Of a DNA stretch of 11,925 nt, positions 1 to 6,228 are shown piece after piece. Origin of the DNA: a bacterium (GTDB lineage: Bacteria; Patescibacteria; Dojkabacteria; SC72); contig JAKPKF010000303.1 of assembly GCA_029553845.1 (NCBI GenBank), positions 1 through 11,925 of the forward strand. The letters are read 5' to 3'. The translations under genes and the position numbers were made by a program. The notes below the pieces were generated by a model, which saw only the letters and a list, made by a program, of their open reading frames with translations, had not been told where the DNA came from and did no database searches. The stretch's first letter is position 1. Every line of letters begins with the position of its first letter.

Positions 1-674
1 GGAGATTACAACTTCAGCATGGAAATCTTAAGATTGACCGAGATGACCCTGCTCAAGGTAGGGCTGTAGTAGAAAACAATAAACTTTATGGAGTAAGTCA
101 AGATATAAGAAAACTGAACCAGGTAATCATATATAATACCAATGTTAGCCCATACCAATATATTGTTTTACAGAATAGACCTCTGAGCTTTGACTTTAGA
201 GGAGAAACAACTTGGGCTACAATTAAGTCTATGGGTAGAAATACACCCATGTATCATTATACTGGTTCAGAAGATATTGTACAATTCAATGTATCTTGGT
301 ACTGTGATGATCCGGATAATCCTGCTGAAGTATTAACTAAATGTAGGTTATTAGAATCCTGGAGTAAATCCAATGCTTATCAAGCAGCTCCTCCAATCCT
401 ACAGATTCAGTGGGGAAATTCTGATACATTTGAAGGTCATTATTATATACTTACTTCTGCTACATATTCTCTTTCTAATTTTAGAAATGCTTCTAGACAA
501 CGTATGAAAGGCTCAGTAGATATAAGAGAAGACTTAAACCTGTATCCTGCTACTGCTACTCAAGAATTAATATTCAAACGAGTAAGCTCATATAGTTTAT
601 CTTATGAGGATATTGTTAAAAGTAAAGCTGCAGAAAAGACTGTGGGTATTTTTACAACCGATAAAATCAAGTAA
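1..674 (+). CDS. Tail tube initiator / baseplate tube-like protein (5' end missing)
   Basis: The reading frame is open from base 3 to the TAA at 672-674, giving 223 visible residues, so the gene begins outside the window. The first in-frame ATG (231) lies inside what looks like a continuous beta-rich domain and is unlikely to be the true start. The visible protein has alternating beta segments (LSFDFRGETTWATI, DIVQFNVSWYC, PPILQIQWG, YYILTSATYSL), which resemble tail-tube-fold proteins such as T4 gp19/gp48/gp54 and the tube-like N-terminal domain of the Afp7/Pvc7 class. The next gene is a LysM protein, which in those injection systems sits on the same polypeptide. I infer that it joins the tail tube to the baseplate hub. 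It could instead be another tube-adaptor protein. The fold call is from pattern only; no catalytic motif is expected. Confidence 0.55.
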   Translation, partial: RLQLQHGNLKIDRDDPAQGRAVVENNKLYGVSQDIRKLNQVIIYNTNVSPYQYIVLQNRPLSFDFRGETTWATIKSMGRNTPMYHYTGSEDIVQFNVSWYCDDPDNPAEVLTKCRLLESWSKSNAYQAAPPILQIQWGNSDTFEGHYYILTSATYSLSNFRNASRQRMKGSVDIREDLNLYPATATQELIFKRVSSYSLSYEDIVKSKAAEKTVGIFTTDKIK

Positions 675-676
675 CC

Positions 677-964
677 ATGGATATAACTTCTTATTTAGTT
701 GGAGCAAGTCCATACGATAATGGATTTACTCTGAATTATGGAGATGGAGATTATTCTTTAGAATCCTACCCATTACTTATACCCTCTTCTCCCAATGACT
801 TTCAGCATACCTTGAAAGAGGGTGAAACTCTACAGAATATCGCTTATAGGTATTATGGAGATTCTGGTAAATGGTATATTATTGCTGAGTATAATAACAT
901 AATAAATCCGTTCACTGAATTAAAAGGTGGAATGGTATTAATGATACCGGCTTATGGAAGTTAA
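677..964 (+). CDS. LysM-domain baseplate protein (gp53/gpX-like)
   Basis: This 95-residue protein has one LysM module at about residues 42-91. It shows the typical start (HTLKEGETLQNIAYRYYGD), the central W-x-x-I-x-x-x-N pattern (KWYIIAEYNNI) and the closing G-x-x-L-x-IP pattern (GGMVLMIPA). In contractile tails, small LysM proteins (T4 gp53, P2 gpX, the C-terminal part of Afp7/Pvc7) clamp the baseplate around the hub rather than digesting peptidoglycan, and the position between a tube-like gene and the hub fits that role. It starts two bases after the preceding stop with no Shine-Dalgarno site, and its last 11 bases overlap the next gene. The first 40 residues are Tyr/Asn/Gly-rich and I do not recognise them. 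Confidence 0.8.
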   Translation: MDITSYLVGASPYDNGFTLNYGDGDYSLESYPLLIPSSPNDFQHTLKEGETLQNIAYRYYGDSGKWYIIAEYNNIINPFTELKGGMVLMIPAYGS

Positions 965-1448
965 AGCAAATAATCCCATATTATATAAAGGCACAGGTAC
1001 TCCTTACCTAGCCATTTTTGATAATCAAGGTATACCAGTTATGAACCCTCTTACTGGTATACCTTTAGGAGCGTATATAAGTAGCTGGTCATATGTATAT
1101 GATGAAGAAAAAGAAAACTTAGCTACAATAACTATTGATACTGGTAATCCAGATACTGTAGATGTAGAAGCTTTACAGGAAAATCGAGATATCTTTTTAC
1201 AGTGGGGATATATTTTTAGTGATGGTACATTTGTATCAAGCCCAGCTATAAATATCAAAGTAAGAGATTTCGATTGTATCTTTGATTCTACAGGTACCCA
1301 TATAACTATCAAATGTATTGATGGCACGAATCATCTTAGGTTTATGCCACCTCATAAACCCACTGAGGATACCGATGATAGTATGGTTAAATTCTTGGAT
1401 TCAGGATGCGGATTAAATGTTGGAGTAATAATAGAAAGGTTTGAGTAA
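954..1448 (+). CDS. Baseplate hub protein, N-terminal part (gp27/gpD-like)
   Basis: A 164-residue protein resembling the first beta-barrel of phage hub proteins (T4 gp27, P2 gpD, VgrG N-terminus). Residues 40-128 alternate strand-like segments: ISSWSYVYDEEKENLATITID, then an FLQWGYIF segment matching the 'v.i.wGy' strand of gpD proteins, then INIKVRDFDCIF and THITIKCIDGTNHL. Family members are normally 300-400 residues, so this is only about the first third of a hub. The remaining hub elements appear in the next gene, reached through a TAATG stop-start overlap. It begins inside the LysM gene. Whether the two products assemble as separate chains is inference. Confidence 0.6.
   Translation: MEVKANNPILYKGTGTPYLAIFDNQGIPVMNPLTGIPLGAYISSWSYVYDEEKENLATITIDTGNPDTVDVEALQENRDIFLQWGYIFSDGTFVSSPAINIKVRDFDCIFDSTGTHITIKCIDGTNHLRFMPPHKPTEDTDDSMVKFLDSGCGLNVGVIIERFE
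1435..1439 (+). promoter_or_regulatory. Weak Shine-Dalgarno-like AAAGG before the second hub gene
   Basis: AAAGG lies 8 bases before the ATG at 1448. It is the only purine-rich site with normal spacing that I saw upstream of the tail genes, which otherwise show none. It may help reinitiation at the TAATG overlap, but one short match in AT-rich sequence is weak evidence. Confidence 0.25.
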
Positions 1449-3364
1449 TGGCAAATATAATAAGTAATCAAGCTTATGAAGCTATACAGGTACCAACAGA
1501 AGTTACTCCCGAAGTACAGGGTACCATTCTGTATGCTAATCAATTTAGTGGCATAGGTCAAGTTGGTATGCCAGACGATTTAGCTGAAGTACTTAATTCT
1601 AACTTAGGTACAATAGGTAATAATGTTCTAGTTCAACTAGAAGCTAAGATGGCTGCCTATGGTAATGGGCCTTGGTATGTGGATAGTAGAGATGGGGTAA
1701 TTTACATACATAACCGTAAGTTTCAACAACCTCCTCATCATACCTACATATTCCAAGCTGAAAACGGAGAAGTATTAAGAGTATCTTTTACTACTCAAAG
1801 ATCTACTAAGCAGAAGATGATGCAAGTGGGTAATACTATAAAACCTGAGGATAAGCAAATACAAATCCAGGTAAGTTACATCGATGACCAACAGAATGAG
1901 ATTCTACATGACCCACTACAGTTAGATGCCCTATCTACAGTAGATGTGCAAAGCCCAGGATTATTTCATAGATCCCCCGAAGTTTTAAAACCCCATGTTG
2001 ATAGTAAGGTAGAGAAATGGAAAGAAGATAGATTGAAATCCTTAGATGAAGAATTGGCTTCTAAAAAACAAGCTCAAAGACTAAAGACTGAATCTGCTAA
2101 GAAAGAATATGATGCTAAGGGTACTGGTTATTTAGATGCAGGTGGTGGATTAGAGTCTATGTCCGATACAGAATTAAGGGATGCTACTTCTCAAATGCTA
2201 GAGGAAGCTTATACTAAAGGAGAACTAACTAATATAAAATCTTCTATTGATGCACTAGTAGCGGGAGGAATGGACCTTACTTCTGCAATGAAACAAGTAT
2301 ACCAGGGTTTAAATTTCGTATTCAAAAATAAATACACTGAGGTATGGACTGAAGTTTGGGAAGACCCTCGTTCGTATTCTTCTGGAGAATTAAAGTCTTC
2401 TAGTCGTGTGAATAGTATGACTGAACTAAATGCCGAGAAAAGGAAAACTCAGGAGGGGCTAGCTAAAATGCAAGAAGATCCAAATATCATTGTCTATCCT
2501 TTAACTCTTCATGAAGAATCCTATTATCCTCAAACTTATAATCCAGTCCAAGCTGGTAGAGGTCCTGGAGATAATCATGGGTACTATCGAAGCCGAGTAA
2601 AGGTATTCAAAAAGGTAAAACAGCTTTTGAAAGTACCCGCTTGGAAAACCCTTACTAACTTATATGATAGAACTGGAGGAGTAGGCAATAGAGAAAGAGC
2701 AATGAGGATAAATGCTAATGGAGGTTTAAAGATAACCGAGAAAAAGCTGGTCTGCCAAATGCAAGTAGTAGGAAGACCTTCATTAAAAACCTCTATGGTA
2801 CTTCAGCTTTTGAACGTTGGTAAAAGGTGGTCAGGATATTGGTATATAAAGAAATGTACTCATAGAATGGATGCTGGTACAGGATATATTACTGACTTAG
2901 AATTAGTTAGGAATAATGGAACCGCTGGCTTTCAAGTTGCTGCTGGTAATATTAATACTCAAGATGTGGTATCTAATAATGCCAGAAGTCAAGGAACTAC
3001 TGATGTAGGTAAAAATAAAGCTGGAGATGCTCATTCTTCTGATTTTACCATAAATGCTACTAAGGCAGAATATGAAGCCTTCAAAGCCTTGGATGGTAAT
3101 ACCGAAGAACAAAGAAAGTTTGTTCAAGATATGGTTATCTATAGGGAACAGAATGCTAATACTCCTACCAAAGGTAATGATGGCATCATAGAAGTAGAAA
3201 GAACTGTATACCAATCTACAGGTAAAGATGGAGAAGATGTAGTTACCATTACTAATGTTAAACGTAAAAAGGTAGAAGCTACCAAAGATGTATATCGAAA
3301 GTATAATTTCAATATAGATTACATTATTAAACAGATGAACCAAGACTTTTCTAAAACCGAATGA
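1448..3364 (+). CDS. Baseplate hub protein, C-terminal part with large helical insertion (gpD-like)
   Basis: A 638-residue protein. Residues 60-120 (VLVQLEAKMAAYGNGPWYVD, then DGVIYIHNRKF) match the middle hub segment in which a short helix is followed by 'v..dg.l.i'. Residues 430-490 (MVLQLLNVGKRWSGYWYIKKCTHRM, then GYITDLELVRN) match the C-terminal gpD/gp27 beta domain. Between them lies a long, mostly helical and charged region: residues 185-225 are Lys/Glu-rich and coiled-coil-like, 238-300 helical, and 325-345 charged. Residues 491-638 are a low-complexity, charged tail I do not recognise. With the preceding gene it makes up one complete hub in two chains. The start is the ATG of a TAATG overlap. 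An in-frame TGA at 1442-1444 and the lack of a slippery heptamer argue against frameshifted fusion. It is expected to form the trimeric ring that carries the spike. Confidence 0.65.
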   Translation: MANIISNQAYEAIQVPTEVTPEVQGTILYANQFSGIGQVGMPDDLAEVLNSNLGTIGNNVLVQLEAKMAAYGNGPWYVDSRDGVIYIHNRKFQQPPHHTYIFQAENGEVLRVSFTTQRSTKQKMMQVGNTIKPEDKQIQIQVSYIDDQQNEILHDPLQLDALSTVDVQSPGLFHRSPEVLKPHVDSKVEKWKEDRLKSLDEELASKKQAQRLKTESAKKEYDAKGTGYLDAGGGLESMSDTELRDATSQMLEEAYTKGELTNIKSSIDALVAGGMDLTSAMKQVYQGLNFVFKNKYTEVWTEVWEDPRSYSSGELKSSSRVNSMTELNAEKRKTQEGLAKMQEDPNIIVYPLTLHEESYYPQTYNPVQAGRGPGDNHGYYRSRVKVFKKVKQLLKVPAWKTLTNLYDRTGGVGNRERAMRINANGGLKITEKKLVCQMQVVGRPSLKTSMVLQLLNVGKRWSGYWYIKKCTHRMDAGTGYITDLELVRNNGTAGFQVAAGNINTQDVVSNNARSQGTTDVGKNKAGDAHSSDFTINATKAEYEAFKALDGNTEEQRKFVQDMVIYREQNANTPTKGNDGIIEVERTVYQSTGKDGEDVVTITNVKRKKVEATKDVYRKYNFNIDYIIKQMNQDFSKTE

Positions 3365-3365
3365 T

Positions 3366-4082
3366 ATGGCTTATGAATCAGCAAAAACAATAACTGAACA
3401 AGGATTAGAATCCTTGGGAAGATACTATTCAGTGTACAGGGCCATGGTAGTTAATAACACAGACCCCGATCATATGAATCGTATAAAAGTGGCTATACCT
3501 GAAGTAATGGGAGGAATAGTACTCTGGGCTTATTCAAAGGGTCAACATGGATCTACTGGGTCTGGTTTTAAAATGATGGCTCCTAAGAATGGTGATATAG
3601 TATATATTACCTTTGAATATGGAGATCCTAGTAAACCTCTATGGGAATATCATGGTTGGGCTCAAAACCAAATACCCGATATCCTGGATGATCCTGATAC
3701 TATGGGTATAGTTACACCTAATGGGAATAGAATCTGGTTAAATGATAAAGATGGGTCACTTAAGATGTACCTATATGGGTCTGCTACTATCTATGCTGAA
3801 GGCCCAGTAAGTATAAATTCTAAAGCTCAAGCCTATGTGAATGCCTCAAAGGTTATAGTGAACCAAGGTAATAATGATGGTATAATCAATATCAATGAAT
3901 TAACCCAGAAACTAAACCAATTAGTTTCAGAGATAGAATCATTAAAAGCTCAATATAATTCTCATACCCACTCTGGTATTCAATCGGGACCTGCAGTTAG
4001 TGGACCTGTTATTACTCCAGTCACGAAACCATTTTCTACTTTTAATAAAACAGATTATGAGGATTCTAAATTTGTACACTAA
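3366..4082 (+). CDS. Baseplate spike / OB-fold protein (gp5/gpV-like)
   Basis: A 238-residue protein with a spike layout. An OB-fold lies at about residues 20-105 (YYSVYRAMVVNNTDPDHMNRIKV, the 'G.v..n.Dp...gRvkV' pattern, followed by a GDIVYITFEYGDPSKPLW segment). Short beta repeats (112-170) fit a triple-stranded beta helix, and a short helix follows (177-197). An HTHSG motif comes next, with His200 and His202 forming an HxH, and then a Gly/Pro-rich end. P2 gpV and phi92 gp138 use an HxH in the trimer to hold an iron ion at the spike tip; the same role here is inference, because about 36 residues follow the motif. No lysozyme domain is present, unlike T4 gp5. It starts one base after the TGA of the hub gene and sits in the usual hub-spike-wedge order. 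Confidence 0.8.
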   Translation: MAYESAKTITEQGLESLGRYYSVYRAMVVNNTDPDHMNRIKVAIPEVMGGIVLWAYSKGQHGSTGSGFKMMAPKNGDIVYITFEYGDPSKPLWEYHGWAQNQIPDILDDPDTMGIVTPNGNRIWLNDKDGSLKMYLYGSATIYAEGPVSINSKAQAYVNASKVIVNQGNNDGIININELTQKLNQLVSEIESLKAQYNSHTHSGIQSGPAVSGPVITPVTKPFSTFNKTDYEDSKFVH

Positions 4083-4507
4083 TGGCAAATAACTTATACA
4101 CTAATACTATCGGTATTGGCCCTTTGTTTCCAATACGGATTACTGAGAATGAAAAGGGAGAGAAAGGTTGGTATCCAGTAAATGGGGATATTGAACTTGT
4201 TCATAATAACCTATCTGCTCTCCTTTGGTATGATATAGGTCAAAGATTCAGGCAAGAAGATTTTGGTACTAGGCTATGGGAATGTATAGAAGAACCCAAT
4301 ACCCAGGCTTTAGCTTTCTTGGTAAAAGACTTCTTAAAGAAAGCTATCTCTACCTATGAAACTAGGATTACTTTTAAAAGCCTGAATATGAGGTTAGAGG
4401 GTACCAAGCTTTTCATCGAAATGAATTATGTAATTAATCAAACTGGTAGCCAACAGGTATTGGGTATTAGTTATGATAGGTCTGAAAATATTTTAAAACC
4501 TTACTAA
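4082..4507 (+). CDS. Baseplate wedge protein, gp25/gpW family
   Basis: A 141-residue protein of normal length for the gp25-like family. It has an N-terminal IGIGPLFPI segment, the 'GeR.m.p.fG..l' signature as GQRFRQEDFGTRLWE (residues 53-67), a helix (LAFLVKDFLKKAI), a YETRI segment (92-96) in place of the usual E-P-R, and two closing strands (LNMRLEGTKLFIEMNYVI). The family forms the inner wedge next to the sheath and starts sheath polymerisation; despite old names it is not a lysozyme. It is joined to the spike gene by TAATG and to the gp6-like gene by TAATATG. Confidence 0.85.
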   Translation: MANNLYTNTIGIGPLFPIRITENEKGEKGWYPVNGDIELVHNNLSALLWYDIGQRFRQEDFGTRLWECIEEPNTQALAFLVKDFLKKAISTYETRITFKSLNMRLEGTKLFIEMNYVINQTGSQQVLGISYDRSENILKPY

Positions 4508-4508
4508 T

Positions 4509-6227
4509 ATGATAACGAATAAATGGCTAAACCCTTATCAGAGATCCTTTCAACAGATTAAAGCTAAGTTGATTGAATCTCTTACTACTATCAAGGATAA
4601 GAATGGTCAGACTCTTATCACGGATTATTCCGAAGGTAATATTCTGATAATTATCCTATCTCTGTTTGCAGCTATTGCTGAAGTACTTCATTATTACATT
4701 GATAACGTGGGTAGGGAATCTTTCTTATCCACGGCTCGGCGTTATGATAGTGTAGTAAAGCATGGCTTATTGGTGGACTATCACCCAAGAGGAGCAGTAG
4801 CTGCTTCAGTAGATGTAATCCTAACTCGTGATCTTACAGGTAGTAATATTGCTTCTAGGTTGACTATCCCAAAAGAAACTCTCTTTACAGATGTTAATGG
4901 TAACTCCTGGCTTTCTGCTAGAGACGTAACTTGGTATGCTAATGTTACTACTTGTAAAATACCCCTGATTCAACATGAGAAATATAATCAGTCTGGGTTG
5001 TCAGGATTAGTAATACCTTCAGAAGGTAGACCAGAAATCACAATAGGTAAATTACCTGATGGTAAATATTATGAGCATGGTACAATGCAATTATCTATTG
5101 ATGGAACTACTTGGACTTTAGTAGATACCTTTGCTTATTCTAAACCTTCAGATAAACATTTTATGGTAACTGTCAATGCTAGCCAAGTTGCCGTAATAGT
5201 ATTTGGAGATGGTACCTTTGGTTCTATACCTTCTGCAGGTCAAAAGGTAACATCAGCAAGCTTCTATATCACCACGGGTATTCAAGGTAATGTACCAGCT
5301 GGTTCTATTGTACAAACTCCAGCCATAGTAAAAGCTTCTATATCTGAGGCTACCACTAGTAATCAATATGCTGCAGGAGGAGGTTCTAGTTATGAGAACT
5401 TTGGTATGTTAAAAGAACATATACCCTTGAGTGTTAAAACTCTTGGAGTAGCTGTAAGCAAACAGGACTTCGTAGATTTAGCTATGCTAATAGATGGAGT
5501 AAATAAAGCTGCCGTAGATTATGAATGTGGAAGAAAGCTTACAGTATATATCAGTGCTGATAATGGTGGAGTAGCTGATTCTGCTATGATAAACAAGGTT
5601 TATACCCAACTATCACAGAGAGCCCCCTTAACTACTTGGCTTCAAGTTAAATCTGCAGGATTAGTAGATATAACCTTAGAGATAGAAGTAACCGGTAAGA
5701 AATCTTATAAGACCAACGAAATCCAAGCTCAAGTTCTGAATGCCTTATACAATGCTTATTCTATTGAGAACTCCGAGATTGGGGGCAAAGTAAGAATCTC
5801 AGATATTTATGCTTTGATTGATAACCTATCTACGGTAGATTACTTACATATCAAGAAGTTCTATATTAAACCTTGGCCTGTTACCATATATGGTAACAAG
5901 GAATTACTTCTTGGTCAGTTTAAATTAGAGAAAGCTAATGGGTCCATGACCTATTTTATAAACTTTACTGGAAGCAATTCATACACTGTAAAAGCTTCAA
6001 GTGGAGGATTCCAAACTACTGGCTCTGTAGGTAGTACTATAAACATCACTGATAAAAATAATGGTATCACTTTCTCTTTGGACATACAAGCAAATGGCTA
6101 TCAACAGGGATATCGTTATTCTATTACTATCTCAGAACCTAATATGGATTATGAAGATCCTGGATATAACTTACCTGTATTCCAGAAATCTTCTCAATTA
6201 ACTTTAACTGTTCACGAAACTGTTTAA
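4509..6227 (+). CDS. Baseplate wedge protein, gp6/gpJ family
   Basis: A 572-residue baseplate J-like protein. The N-terminal helical region (30-95) contains RESFLSTARRYDSVVKHG and YHPRGAVAAS, typical of gp6/J-like proteins. A beta domain carries FGDGTFGSIPSAGQKV (232-247) followed by TGIQGNVPAGSI (256-267), the 'FGDG..G..P..G ... G..GNv.aG.i' signature. SKQDFVDLAMLIDGVNKA (317-334) and LTVYISADNGG (344-354) match the following conserved block. Family members form the iris ring of wedges around the hub and control sheath contraction. The last 105 or so residues form an extra beta-rich domain (SMTYFINFTGSNSYTVKASS onward) that may be an Ig-like decoration. Position between the gp25-like and gpI-like genes matches P2 gpW-gpJ-gpI order. 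Confidence 0.88.
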   Translation: MITNKWLNPYQRSFQQIKAKLIESLTTIKDKNGQTLITDYSEGNILIIILSLFAAIAEVLHYYIDNVGRESFLSTARRYDSVVKHGLLVDYHPRGAVAASVDVILTRDLTGSNIASRLTIPKETLFTDVNGNSWLSARDVTWYANVTTCKIPLIQHEKYNQSGLSGLVIPSEGRPEITIGKLPDGKYYEHGTMQLSIDGTTWTLVDTFAYSKPSDKHFMVTVNASQVAVIVFGDGTFGSIPSAGQKVTSASFYITTGIQGNVPAGSIVQTPAIVKASISEATTSNQYAAGGGSSYENFGMLKEHIPLSVKTLGVAVSKQDFVDLAMLIDGVNKAAVDYECGRKLTVYISADNGGVADSAMINKVYTQLSQRAPLTTWLQVKSAGLVDITLEIEVTGKKSYKTNEIQAQVLNALYNAYSIENSEIGGKVRISDIYALIDNLSTVDYLHIKKFYIKPWPVTIYGNKELLLGQFKLEKANGSMTYFINFTGSNSYTVKASSGGFQTTGSVGSTINITDKNNGITFSLDIQANGYQQGYRYSITISEPNMDYEDPGYNLPVFQKSSQLTLTVHETV

Positions 6228-6228
6228 T

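Noticed and set aside
231..674. A gene starting at the ATG at 231
   Set aside because: The same frame is open to the left edge and the upstream residues continue the beta pattern, so this ATG is internal to a gene cut by the window.
1025..1327. Minus-strand open frames inside the tail genes (1025-1327, 1352-1561, 2903-3343, 6248-6463, 6847-7065)
   Set aside because: They lie antisense within well-supported coding genes, look like mirror translations of AT-rich codons, and have no domain or upstream signals.
1430..1450. Programmed -1 frameshift joining the two hub genes
   Set aside because: The downstream frame has a TGA at 1442-1444 and no slippery heptamer is present; TAATG reinitiation explains the junction.
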